64,000 nucleotides of DNA from contig CAIVPR010000141.1 of assembly GCA_903907865.1 (NCBI GenBank), positions 124,001-188,000 on the forward strand, read 5' to 3'. This stretch comes from an uncultured Acidobacteriia bacterium (GTDB lineage: Bacteria > Acidobacteriota > Terriglobia > Bryobacterales > Bryobacteraceae). Position 1 is the stretch's first letter; each line of letters begins with the position of its first letter. Positions 1 through 8,331 of the stretch are shown here, piece by piece. Position numbers and translations under genes: made by a program. Below the pieces are notes generated by a model that worked only from the letters and a program-made list of their open reading frames with translations, searched no databases and was not told the DNA's origin.

Positions 1-2239
1 ATAGGCTGCGCGAATAACGGTCTTGCTGTCGTAAGAGTAGGCCGCGCCGATGTGGGGACCATAACCCTTCGTCCAGAAGTTGGCCAACCGACGGCTTCCC
101 ACGCAACCTTTGGCAGTTGCCGGAGAACAGCACCGCGCCTGGAATGTTGCCCGCTGCGGGGTTCGGCGTGGTGGGCGAGAAATCCGTCCAGCGGTTTTCC
201 AAACCGGTCGGGGGCAGGTTGCCATCCCAACGGAGGCCGATGTTCAGAACAAGCTTCGAGTTCACCTTCCAGTCGTCCTGGAAGTAGCCGCCGAAGTAGT
301 AGAACTGCTGGCCGATGAAGCGGATGGTGTCGATCTGACCGCTGTCGGCCTGCCCGAGCAGGAACGACGCAAAGGCGTTGCCGCCCGCATTCGGATTGGA
401 ACCGCCCGGAACGCCCGTCTCCTGGTAGCTGAACCCGACGCAGCCGGAAATGCACTGCCGGCCGAAACCGTTGTAGTGGTTCAACTGGTACATGCCGCCG
501 AACTTGAACGAGTGGTTGCCGTGGTGGATCCAAGTGAAGTCGTCGTTGTAGGCATAGACGGTGTTTTCGGAACCGTTGTCAGCCTGGCCGCCCCACGTGG
601 AGTAGTTGTTGCCAGTGCCGCCCGAGAAGAGATTCACCAGGTTGTCGTTGCAATCCGGCACGTTGCCGAGGCAGAACTTGCCCTTCCAGTTGCCGGTGTA
701 TTCCTGTGGCGGTTTGTGATCCTGCGCCCAGTTGTTGCCACCGGAGTAGAAGTGGTTCAGCTTGGTGGGGCTGAAGGTCCAGTCCCAGCTGAAGCGGACA
801 ACGTCGGAGGCCTGCAGCAGGTCGTTGTAATTGGTGTAGAGGCCGGGGAGGGTGGGAGGACCGTCGGGGCCGGGCGTCTGGTGCTCGCGGTCGTGGGCGT
901 AGTAGCCGCTGATGCGGTGCTTGTCGTTGAAGATGTGGTCGCCCTTGATGCTGGTCTTGTTGACCGGGTAGATCTGGGTGCCGTTCGTAACGAGGTAGTT
1001 GCTGGCGATGTAGGCTGCTGTGCCCGGGGCTGCGCCGTTGTTCGGGGCTAGCTTCAGGCTGCTCTGGAACACGCCCAGTGCCTGCATCGAAGCCTTGCTG
1101 AACAGGCTCTGCGGGACTTGGTTGCCGGCAAACGGCTGGCGGGTGACCGAGCCGTCGGGGTTCGAGGTCTGGGTCAATGGGTTGTAGATCGGGATCTGCG
1201 CGCCGGTCGAAGTGACCCACTTGGTGAAGTCGCCGTTGTACATTTCCGTGGTCGGGACTGTGAAGGTGGCACCGGAAGCGCCGGAACGGTTGCGGAAGCC
1301 TTCGTAAGAGAAGAAGAAGAAGGTCTTGTCCTTGCCCTTGTAGATCTTGGGGATCCAGACCGGGCCGCCCGCGGTGGCACCGAAGTCGTTCTGCTTGTAG
1401 ATCGAGATGGGGATGCCGGCCTTGTTGTTGAAGAAGTTGTTGGCGTCGAAATCGTTGTTGCGGAGGAATTCGTAGGCCGAACCATGGTACGCGTTGCTGC
1501 CGGACTTCGACACGAAGGTCATGTTGCCGCCGCCCGCGTGGCCGTATTCGGCCTTGAAGCCGTTGGTGTCGACTGTGAACTGGTCGATGGCCTCGATGGA
1601 GGGGGCATTGGACGAGACCCAGCTCTTCGAAAGAGCGCGGCTGGTGTTGGTCGAAACGCCGTCGAGCGAGGTGCCGTAGGAGGCCGCCTGGCCGCCGCCC
1701 AGCGAGAAGCCGTTGTCGCCGCCGAGGTTCTTGGCGTCGGGAATCAGCGCCGCGAGGTCGAACGGGGTGCGGATGGTGCCGCCGACGACTAGAGGAAGGT
1801 CGTTGACGAGCTTGTTCTGCAAGGTGACGCTGGTCTTGGCGTCTTCGGTTTGCAGGGTCACGACGGACGCCTGCACCTCGATCGCCTGCGTGTTGTTGCC
1901 GATCTCTAGCGCGGCATCGGCGCGAACCGTCTGCGCGGCATCAAGGTTGAGGCCGTTGGTCTCGCTGGGACGGAAGCCCTGGTGGTCCATGCGGACCTTG
2001 TAGGTGCCCGGCGAGAGGCTGGGAACGGTGTATTCGCCCTGCGCGTTGGTGACGGCGTTGATGACGACGTTGGTAGCGCTGTTGGTGATGGTGACCTTGG
2101 CTCCGGGGATGACAGCTCCGGAACTATCCCGGACGGTGCCTGTAATTGCGCCGCGTTCGGACTGCGCGAACAAGGCGGCTGCGAGAAGGAGCATCGCCGT
2201 GACGAGACGGCACGCGGTTCTTCCGACGTTTCGATTCAT
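1..2239 (-). CDS. TonB-dependent receptor (Oar-like), 3' end beyond window, frameshifted
   Basis: Outer-membrane receptor of the large Oar/CarboxypepD_reg type, probably for uptake of an oligomeric substrate. Start ATG at 2239 with GGAG 6-7 bases upstream. A signal peptide ending in FAQ is followed by a carboxypeptidase-regulatory domain (about residues 25-115) and a plug domain containing SLDGVSTNTS and SIEAIDQFTVDTNGFKAEYG, then the start of the beta-barrel. The frame is open from 2239 to about 120. From about 100-130 onward the family-typical sequence (GYGPHIGAAYSYDSKTVIRA) continues one frame over, and the original frame gives only unrelated residues. This is therefore a +1 shift or a base-call error. 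The rest of the barrel lies outside the window. Family assignment is secure; substrate unknown. Confidence 0.85.
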   Translation of the reverse strand, partial: MNRNVGRTACRLVTAMLLLAAALFAQSERGAITGTVRDSSGAVIPGAKVTITNSATNVVINAVTNAQGEYTVPSLSPGTYKVRMDHQGFRPSETNGLNLDAAQTVRADAALEIGNNTQAIEVQASVVTLQTEDAKTSVTLQNKLVNDLPLVVGGTIRTPFDLAALIPDAKNLGGDNGFSLGGGQAASYGTSLDGVSTNTSRALSKSWVSSNAPSIEAIDQFTVDTNGFKAEYGHAGGGNMTFVSKSGSNAYHGSAYEFLRNNDFDANNFFNNKAGIPISIYKQNDFGATAGGPVWIPKIYKGKDKTFFFFSYEGFRNRSGASGATFTVPTTEMYNGDFTKWVTSTGAQIPIYNPLTQTSNPDGSVTRQPFAGNQVPQSLFSKASMQALGVFQSSLKLAPNNGAAPGTAAYIASNYLVTNGTQIYPVNKTSIKGDHIFNDKHRISGYYAHDREHQTPGPDGPPTLPGLYTNYNDLLQASDVVRFSWDWTFSPTKLNHFYSGGNNWAQDHKPPQEYTGNWKGKFCLGNVPDCNDNLVNLFSGGTGNNYSTWGGQADNGSENTVYAYNDDFTWIHHGNHSFKFGGMYQLNHYNGFGRQCISGCVGFSYQETGVPGGSNPNAGGNAFASFLLGQADSGQIDTIRFIGQQFYYFGGYFQDDWKVNSKLVLNIGLRWDGNLPPTGLENRWTDFSPTTPNPAAGNIPGAVLFSGNCQRLRGKPSVGQLLDEGLWSPHRRGLLLRQQDRYSRSL

Positions 2240-2608
2240 GTGTTCTCCAAATTAACGAGATCGGACGCGGCTGGACGCACGTGGCCCAACCTAACCTCTG
2301 ACTAGGTATAATCTAACATCTGGCAAAGTGAAACGCAATGGTCACCTTGGGCACTGCCAGTACCATAGTCGGTATGGTGGCCGAGTTGACCGTGCATGAA
2401 AAGCTGGAGAGCCTACGAGGGCATGCGTGGGGACCTTGAGGCGACGCACACGGGGCAGTTCGCCGTTGTCCACAAACTGCGGATTCAGTTTCGCCGACCC
2501 AACGAATGGGTCGCATTTGCTCGTCGGAGTGGGTCCGAAGCGCGCCCTGCGAATGGCCTACGATGGCCCCAGCGGCGTGGTGACCCTAGATCGCGATAAA
2601 AAAAGGGG
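2240..2608. other. Intergenic region between TonB receptor and tRNA-Arg
   Basis: About 370 bases without a convincing gene. It holds the candidate receptor promoter (2305-2333) and a small perfect inverted repeat, ACCATA-GTCGG-TATGGT, at 2362-2378 of unknown role. The short open frames here lack a ribosome binding site and family features. A run of Ts lies just downstream of the tRNA on the minus strand and may end its transcript. Confidence 0.5.
2305..2333 (-). promoter_or_regulatory. Candidate sigma-70-type promoter for the TonB receptor
   Basis: On the minus strand TTTCAC and TATACC are separated by 17 bases, about 65 bases upstream of the receptor ATG. Both boxes are partial matches, so this is tentative. 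Confidence 0.3.
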
Positions 2609-2685
2609 TGGTAGGCGCGGCAGGACTCGAACCTGCTACCACCGGCTTAGAAGGCCGGTGCTCTATCCAGATGAGCTACGCGCCC
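2609..2685 (-). tRNA. tRNA-Arg (anticodon TCT)
   Basis: The cloverleaf reads cleanly on the minus strand. The acceptor stem is GGGCGCG pairing with CGCGCCT, with a G-U at position 1-72. The D arm is GCTC...GAGC, the anticodon stem CCGGC/GCCGG carries loop CTTCTAA, and the T arm is GCAGG-TTCGAGT-CCTGC. The discriminator is A and CCA is encoded. The anticodon TCT reads AGA/AGG arginine codons. Confidence 0.95.
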
Positions 2686-2854
2686 GAACCAGTTTCAATT
2701 GTATCGCGGGAAAACGCTTGACTCCTTTGGCCAGGCTCCGCTAACCTGAAGTCTACCCGTATATCGACGGCTGCCCCGCAGCGCTGTCGACGGAACCCTC
2801 CGTAGTATTCCCCCTTTCGTTGCAATAACAATCGACCTTACTTGGAGGAATCCC

Positions 2855-5800
2855 ATGCTTTCCAGCCGTCTGGGTACAGCAACACTCATCGCAGCATTCG
2901 TCGCAGGCTCCGCCTTTGCGCAGAATTTCCGCGGCGATATCGCCGGCACCGTGGTCGATTCGACCGGCGCGGCGCTCGTCAACGCCGCAATTAAATTGCA
3001 GAACCCCGCAACCGGTTTCAATCGCGCGGCGATCACCGGCGCGTCTGGCAACTTCCTGTTCGCCGAATTATCGACGGGCACCTACAAGATCACCGCCTCA
3101 ATGCCCGGATTTGAAGTCAAGGAAATCGGCGGCATCGAAGTCTCGGTCTCCAAGACCACCAACATCACGGTCCAACTCGGCGTGGCGCAGCAGCAGTCCG
3201 TTGTCGAAGTCTCGGCCTCGGCCGTCAGCCTGGAGACCTCTTCCAGTTCCCTGGTCGCCGTGGTGGACGACAAGGCCGTCCAGGACATGCCGATGAACGG
3301 GCGCGATTTCAAGCAGATGGTGAAGCTCGCACCGGGGGTCACACCGTCTGGCACCTCGGTCAACGGCATGCGCACGAACGGGGCCAACTACCAGATCGAC
3401 GGGGCGGACAACAACGACGCCTACTCCAACGCGGTAGCAGTCAACCAAGGCGGCGTCTCTGGCATCGCCGGCGCGCTGGTGCCGATCGAGGCCATCGACC
3501 AGTTCTCCGTCGAATCCAACGCCAGCGCCGACATGGGCCGCAACGGCGGCGCGTCGGTGCAAATGGTGATCAAGTCCGGCACCAACAGCTTGCACGGGAG
3601 CCTGTTCTTCTTCGACCGCAACGAGGCCCTCGCAGCCCCGTCCCCGGTTCAGGCCGCGGGCAGCGCGAAGCAGGAGATTCGCAACAACCAGTTCGGCTTC
3701 GCGGTGGGCGGCCCGATCATCAAGAACAAGACATTCTTCTTCCTCACCGGCGAAGTACAGCTGGCCGTAGCCGGCCTGTCGGTGCTGGACACCTCCCCCT
3801 CTGCAGCGTGGGTTTCGTCAGCACAGACCGTGCTCCAGAAGTACGGGATTCCTGTGAATCCGGTCTCGCTCAATCTGCTTAGCATCTGGCCTTCGAACAG
3901 TCGTACCGGCCCGGCAACCGCCAACAACTACCTGGCCAACGCGCTGAACAACTACAACAGCTACAACGGCATCGCCAAAGTCGACCACCGCTTCAACGAC
4001 AAGCATTCCTTGGCGGTCCGATATCTCGGCGGCACCGGCACCCAGACGGCGGACGTCGGATCCCATTTCCGCGACTTCTTCCAGCAGGCCCCGATGCACG
4101 TACACAACTACTCGGTGGTGGAGAACGACACCTGGTCACCCAAGCTTGTCAACCAAGTCACGCTGGCCACGAACTACTTCTTGCAAACCTTCGGGGATGC
4201 CAACACCAGTTTCAATCCGCTGGCAATGGGACTCAACACCGGAATCACAAATCCGAACTACATCGGAGCGCCAAGCCTCAAAATCAGCGGCTTCGACTAC
4301 GTGGGAGCAACCGCACCGCTGGGGCGAACCGACGTCACGGGCCACCTGACAGACAACCTCTCTTGGCTCGCCGGGCGCCATCAAGTCCGGTTGGGAGGCG
4401 AATACCGGCGCGCCGACGTCAATGTCGCCTACTACAGCAATGCGCGCGGCACATTCTCCTTCGATGGAACGCGCGGGCCATGGTCCACAGACCCGACCGT
4501 TTCCAGCACTCTTCGGTCAATGGCCGACTTCCTGGCAGGCGAGCCCAGCAATTCGAACGGCGCGACCATCATCCGGGGTAACCCGCAACGGGTCTACAAC
4601 GTGAACTCATACGACGGTTGGGCGCACGACACCTGGCAGGTCAGCCCGGAACTGAGCGTCAATTTCGGAGCGCGCTACACCTACCAGGGTGCTCCGTACA
4701 CGAAAACAGCCCCGATTTACAACTTCCGCGTCGATACCGGCTTCACCACGGTCCCGCTCTATAATCCCAGCAAGCTGGATTTTGCGCCCCGCGTCGGCTT
4801 TGCATGGACTCCCAAGCACAGCAACAAGTGGGTCGTGCGCGGCGGTTACGGAATCTTCTTCGACGTCCCGGCAATCAGCGAGTTCACGGCGGGCGGCGGA
4901 ACGGGCAACGGCGGAGCCTCGGGAGCGGCTTACAATCCGGCGGGCGGCAGCCCCGTCTATACCCTGAATGTGAAGAATGTGGTCTTCTCGCCCGGAGCTC
5001 CAGTCTTCGGATCGGCTTCGGCGACCCCACCGTTCGGCGCCTACTCCGTGAATCCGGACTTCACCATGCCCCACATCCAGAACTACAACCTGAACGTGCA
5101 GCGGCAGTTGACCTCCAAGACGCTGCTGCAGGTCGGCTATGTCGGCAGCGCCGGGCGGAAGCTCGCGGCGGTGCTCGACATGAACCAGTTGGTGAACGGC
5201 ATCCGCCCCTTGGCGGCGCAGTACCCGAACGTCAGCGCCATCAACCAGCTCAATTCCATCGCGGATTCAAGCTACAACTCGCTGCAGGTCTCATTGCGGC
5301 AGAAGGTCTGGAAGGGCTTGACCGCGAACGTGAACTACACCTACAGCCATTCGCTGGATGACGCGTCGTCGGTCGGCACCCCGACCAACAGCTTGAATCT
5401 AAAGAACGACTGGGGTTCCAGCACCTTCGACGTCCGCCATGCCATGACCAGCTTCCTCAGCTACGACCTCCCGAAGTGGACCTCCTTCGCGCCGAGGTTG
5501 ACCACCGGCTGGCAGTTCAATTCGCTGCTCACTTTCACAGGAGGATCGCCGATCAACATCACGGCGGGCACCAACGTCAGCGGAACCAGCGAGGGCAAGG
5601 ACCGCGTGGACCTCGTCGGCAACCCGTACGCGAATGTGCCCGTGCTCACGAACACGCTTGCGGTGCAGTATTTCAACCCGGCGGCGTTTGCGAAACCGGC
5701 CACCGGCACGTTCGGCAACATCGGTCGCGACGTGCTTTACGGGCCCGGTTTCGGATCGGTCGACTTCTCGGTGTTCAAGAAGATCCCGATCACGGAGCGG

Positions 5801-5986
5801 ATCGCGGGCCAGTTCCGGGTGGAAATCTTCAACCTGTTCAACCGGACCAACTGGGCCAATCCGACGACCACGCTGACCAGCGCGACCTTCGGGCAGTTGA
5901 CGCAGACGAAGAATGGCACGTCGGCACCGGGTCTCGGATTTGGCGAGCCCCGGAACATCCAGTTGGCACTCAAGGTCACCTTCTAA
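2855..5986 (+). CDS. TonB-dependent receptor (Oar-like)
   Basis: A 1043-residue outer-membrane receptor, about the usual size for acidobacterial Oar-like proteins. A signal peptide ends at AFAQ (about residue 23). A carboxypeptidase-regulatory domain follows (about 27-115, with GTVVDSTGAAL). The plug domain carries MNGRDFKQMVKLAPGV, YQIDGADNND and EAIDQFSVESNASADMGRNG. The rest is a TonB beta-barrel ending in an aromatic strand (LALKVTF), typical of an outer-membrane barrel. GGAGGA lies 7 bases before the ATG. The stop codon overlaps the start of the formamidase-family gene (TAATG), so the two are translationally coupled and may act on the same substrate class. Ligand unknown. Confidence 0.93.
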   Translation: MLSSRLGTATLIAAFVAGSAFAQNFRGDIAGTVVDSTGAALVNAAIKLQNPATGFNRAAITGASGNFLFAELSTGTYKITASMPGFEVKEIGGIEVSVSKTTNITVQLGVAQQQSVVEVSASAVSLETSSSSLVAVVDDKAVQDMPMNGRDFKQMVKLAPGVTPSGTSVNGMRTNGANYQIDGADNNDAYSNAVAVNQGGVSGIAGALVPIEAIDQFSVESNASADMGRNGGASVQMVIKSGTNSLHGSLFFFDRNEALAAPSPVQAAGSAKQEIRNNQFGFAVGGPIIKNKTFFFLTGEVQLAVAGLSVLDTSPSAAWVSSAQTVLQKYGIPVNPVSLNLLSIWPSNSRTGPATANNYLANALNNYNSYNGIAKVDHRFNDKHSLAVRYLGGTGTQTADVGSHFRDFFQQAPMHVHNYSVVENDTWSPKLVNQVTLATNYFLQTFGDANTSFNPLAMGLNTGITNPNYIGAPSLKISGFDYVGATAPLGRTDVTGHLTDNLSWLAGRHQVRLGGEYRRADVNVAYYSNARGTFSFDGTRGPWSTDPTVSSTLRSMADFLAGEPSNSNGATIIRGNPQRVYNVNSYDGWAHDTWQVSPELSVNFGARYTYQGAPYTKTAPIYNFRVDTGFTTVPLYNPSKLDFAPRVGFAWTPKHSNKWVVRGGYGIFFDVPAISEFTAGGGTGNGGASGAAYNPAGGSPVYTLNVKNVVFSPGAPVFGSASATPPFGAYSVNPDFTMPHIQNYNLNVQRQLTSKTLLQVGYVGSAGRKLAAVLDMNQLVNGIRPLAAQYPNVSAINQLNSIADSSYNSLQVSLRQKVWKGLTANVNYTYSHSLDDASSVGTPTNSLNLKNDWGSSTFDVRHAMTSFLSYDLPKWTSFAPRLTTGWQFNSLLTFTGGSPINITAGTNVSGTSEGKDRVDLVGNPYANVPVLTNTLAVQYFNPAAFAKPATGTFGNIGRDVLYGPGFGSVDFSVFKKIPITERIAGQFRVEIFNLFNRTNWANPTTTLTSATFGQLTQTKNGTSAPGLGFGEPRNIQLALKVTF

Positions 5987-7281
5987 TGCGCATTGGCTTT
6001 GTTTTGTTGGCGCTTGCAAGCGCGTGTTGGGCCGCCGATCCAACCGGGGACTGGATTGCGGAAGTGTCCGGTACCGGGGATCCCCAATTTGCCCGTGTGT
6101 CGCTGCGGATGGACGGGGGCAAGGTCACCGGAACCTGGGGCCTAGCTACGGTGGAAGGTTCCCTCGACGGCGCGAAGCTCGCGCTATCGCTGTTGCGGGG
6201 AGGCGAGCCGGGCGGCTCGCTTTCCGGCATGGCGACTGCTGACGGGTGGGCGGGCGACGGGGAGATGTCCGGCGCAGGCGGCCGTGGCGGCGGTGGCGGC
6301 CGGGGTCGCGCGATGCAGCATGTGGCATGGAAACTTTCGAAAGCACCGAAACCGGCCGGTGGACCCAAGACCGTCGACTTCGAGCCGAAGAGTTTTTCCG
6401 GATACTACTCCGCAGCCGTGCCGCCCGTGTTGCACGTTTTCGCAGGGGACACCATCCGTACCCGCACTTATGACGGCGGCGGACGTGACAAGGATGTCCG
6501 GTCGCCCGGTGCGAATCCCGAGACCGGACCTTTTTATATAGAAGGCGCGCTGCCGGGCGACACGTTGGCCGTCAAACTCAAGAAGGTGCGGGTAAATCGG
6601 GACTCGGCGCGACAGGGCAACCGGATCAACGGCAAGACGGTGACTCCCGCGTATGTCGCGGCGGCAAAGTACGCTGACACGTTCGACAGCGAATGGAAGC
6701 TCGACCTCGCCAAAGGCACGGCCATGCTGGCACACCCGACGGAGCGGATGAAAAACTTCAGTGTGCCGATTCTACCGATGATCGGATGCCTCGCGACGGC
6801 CCCGGCCGGGAATCTGGCGTACCGCGCGACGGATTTGGGCCCCTATGGTGGCAATATGGACTACAACCAAATGGGCGAGGGCGCGACCTTGTATCTCCCG
6901 GTGTTCCAGCCCGGGGCTTTGTTTTTTCTCGGCGATGCCCATGCCGCAATGGGGGACGGCGAACTGACCGGCAGCGCGCTCGAAACCTCCGTTGACGTGG
7001 AATTCACCGTCGAAGTGCAGCCGGGCAACGCCACGGTGAACCCGCGGCTGGAGAACGCCGAATATCTGATGTCGATGGGGATTGCGGGATCGGTTCCCGA
7101 GTCGATCCAAGTGGCCACCACACAGTTGGTGACGTGGTTGAACACCGACTACAAGCTGGACGACAACGAGGTCGCGGTCCTGCTGGGGGCCGTGCTGAAA
7201 TACGACATCACGGAGATGGTGGACTCCAGCTTCAACGTGGTGGCGAAGGTTCCGAAAAGCGCGTTGGCCGGGCTGAAGTAG
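5986..7281 (+). CDS. Acetamidase/formamidase family protein with extra N-terminal domain
   Basis: A 431-residue predicted secreted amidohydrolase of the FmdA/AmdA family, which hydrolyses short amides to ammonia and acid. Start ATG at 5986 overlaps the receptor stop; a signal peptide (LLALASACWA) follows. Residues about 18-120 form an extra domain rich in beta-type sequence, ending in a glycine-rich linker (GGRGGGGGRGR). The FmdA/AmdA core starts near residue 125 and shows GPFYIEGALPGDTLAV, GPYGGNMDYNQ and FFLGDAHAAMGDGELTG, the usual core motifs. Signal peptide plus coupling to a TonB receptor suggests periplasmic work on an imported compound; that is inference. The substrate cannot be told from sequence. 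Confidence 0.85.
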   Translation: MRIGFVLLALASACWAADPTGDWIAEVSGTGDPQFARVSLRMDGGKVTGTWGLATVEGSLDGAKLALSLLRGGEPGGSLSGMATADGWAGDGEMSGAGGRGGGGGRGRAMQHVAWKLSKAPKPAGGPKTVDFEPKSFSGYYSAAVPPVLHVFAGDTIRTRTYDGGGRDKDVRSPGANPETGPFYIEGALPGDTLAVKLKKVRVNRDSARQGNRINGKTVTPAYVAAAKYADTFDSEWKLDLAKGTAMLAHPTERMKNFSVPILPMIGCLATAPAGNLAYRATDLGPYGGNMDYNQMGEGATLYLPVFQPGALFFLGDAHAAMGDGELTGSALETSVDVEFTVEVQPGNATVNPRLENAEYLMSMGIAGSVPESIQVATTQLVTWLNTDYKLDDNEVAVLLGAVLKYDITEMVDSSFNVVAKVPKSALAGLK

Positions 7282-7285
7282 GTAG

Positions 7286-7612
7286 TCAGCCGGTTGGCCG
7301 CCGCGAGTCCACGTAAGCACGCAACACATTATTCATCAGTGTCTGGTAGCCCTTGCCAGTGGACCGGAACCACTGCATGACCTCGTGGTCCACCCGTAGG
7401 TTGATGTGCTCCTTCGGTGGCGGCAGGCCGCGAACCGCCTTCGTCCAATCCAACTCCCCGTGCACGTCATCGGGATCGGCCAAGATGGTGGCCTCCAACT
7501 CAGCCTCGGTCATCGAGTTGACTTTGGCCCAGTCCGTACGGTCCTCGCCGCGCGCAACCATTGCGGCGATCTGTTCAGTTGAGTAGGTAACGATACTGCT
7601 TTTCTTCGCCAT
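7286..7612 (-). CDS. brnA: BrnA-family antitoxin
   Basis: A 108-residue antitoxin that would bind the BrnT toxin and repress the pair's promoter. The C-terminal part, with HINLRVDHEVMQWFRSTGKG followed by YQTLMNNVLRAYVDSRR, is the typical ribbon-helix-helix segment of BrnA. The chosen start is the internal ATG giving MAKKSSIVTY. It overlaps the end of the toxin gene by 38 bases, the usual toxin-first order. The longer frame from 7651 adds 13 residues unlike the family. It converges with the formamidase gene, 4 bases away. Confidence 0.85.
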   Translation of the reverse strand: MAKKSSIVTYSTEQIAAMVARGEDRTDWAKVNSMTEAELEATILADPDDVHGELDWTKAVRGLPPPKEHINLRVDHEVMQWFRSTGKGYQTLMNNVLRAYVDSRRPTG

Positions 7613-7847
7613 TCCTCGCCCTCCTGGCGGTAATGATTCGGACACCGCCATCGCGACTGGTCCAAACCATCGTGAACAACTTGCCCTCCACCGGGCCGAC
7701 GCTGATGAACCGATCCTCTCCAGGCCCGTAGGTCGGGACCGTCAGGATGGTCCGCCCATCGAACAAGGTCCTAGCCAAGAGCAGAAAGTCGATGCCTCGC
7801 TCTGCCAGTACGCGCTCACGCTTGGTTTCGTCCCAGCTGAATTCCAT
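7575..7847 (-). CDS. brnT: BrnT-family ribonuclease toxin
   Basis: A 90-residue toxin of the BrnT family, a RelE-fold RNase that arrests translation until bound by BrnA. The start MEFSWDETKRERVLAERGIDF matches the family N-terminus. The centre has the usual FDGRTILTV / EDRFISVGPVEGKLFTMVWT strands, and the C-terminus has RIITARRARNGEEKQY. An ATG at 7853 is also possible, but it overlaps the -10 box of the candidate promoter, so 7847 is preferred. No Shine-Dalgarno sequence is visible. It lies 40 bases downstream of fliJ. Confidence 0.85.
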   Translation of the reverse strand: MEFSWDETKRERVLAERGIDFLLLARTLFDGRTILTVPTYGPGEDRFISVGPVEGKLFTMVWTSRDGGVRIITARRARNGEEKQYRYLLN

Positions 7848-7851
7848 TTCC

Positions 7852-7879
7852 ATTATATCCACAGATGTACCCACAACAA
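7852..7879 (-). promoter_or_regulatory. Candidate brnTA promoter with -10 next to the start codon
   Basis: On the minus strand TTGTTG and a perfect TATAAT are separated by 16 bases. The expected transcription start falls at or next to the ATG at 7847, which would give a leaderless toxin mRNA. This fits the absence of a ribosome binding site. Confidence 0.45.
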
Positions 7880-7887
7880 CAACTTGG

Positions 7888-8325
7888 TCACCGCTCCCGC
7901 CCGGCATGCAGCCGAAACATGTGCGCATCGGCGGCCGCCGCCTCCAACTCCTTGTTGAAACCCTCCCGCCACTGCTCGTGCGCCGTCTCCTTGAGATTCT
8001 CCAGCAACTTGACCGCGCGGTTGGCCTCCACCAGCTTCGGCATCATTGCGGCCAGCGCCCGTTCGGCCTCCTGCGCCGACCGCTGAAGATCCCGGATCCT
8101 CTTCGCGTTGTTGGCCGCAAAAGCCCCCCAGAGCGCCAGCGCATCGCCGGAGTTCTGCGGATTGACGTGGGGTGCGGCGGTACTGCGGGCCTGTCGGCAG
8201 GATTCGATCTCTGTACGGATCGCCGCGATCTTTGCTGCAGCGGTGGCGGCCTTGGCTTTCTCCAAGTCCAGCTGGGTGCGACGCCACCGCAGTGCCTGTT
8301 CCAAGCGGAACTGGAAAGCCTTCAT
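7888..8325 (-). CDS. fliJ: Flagellar export protein FliJ
   Basis: A 145-residue, almost entirely helical coiled-coil protein, the usual size for FliJ. This cytoplasmic part of the flagellar export ATPase complex links FliI to the FlhA gate and recycles chaperones. The N-terminus FQFRLEQALRWRRTQLDLEKAK is typical. It lies 6 bases after fliI and is the last gene of the flgBC-fliEFGHIJ unit. Sequence similarity in this family is low, so the call rests on pattern plus position. Confidence 0.85.
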   Translation of the reverse strand: MKAFQFRLEQALRWRRTQLDLEKAKAATAAAKIAAIRTEIESCRQARSTAAPHVNPQNSGDALALWGAFAANNAKRIRDLQRSAQEAERALAAMMPKLVEANRAVKLLENLKETAHEQWREGFNKELEAAAADAHMFRLHAGRER

Positions 8326-8331
8326 CGCGAC

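Noticed and set aside
80-1051. A plus-strand open frame opposite the first TonB receptor
   Set aside because: It is a Val/Ala repeat-like shadow. The minus strand has a signal peptide, regulatory domain and plug domain in the expected order.
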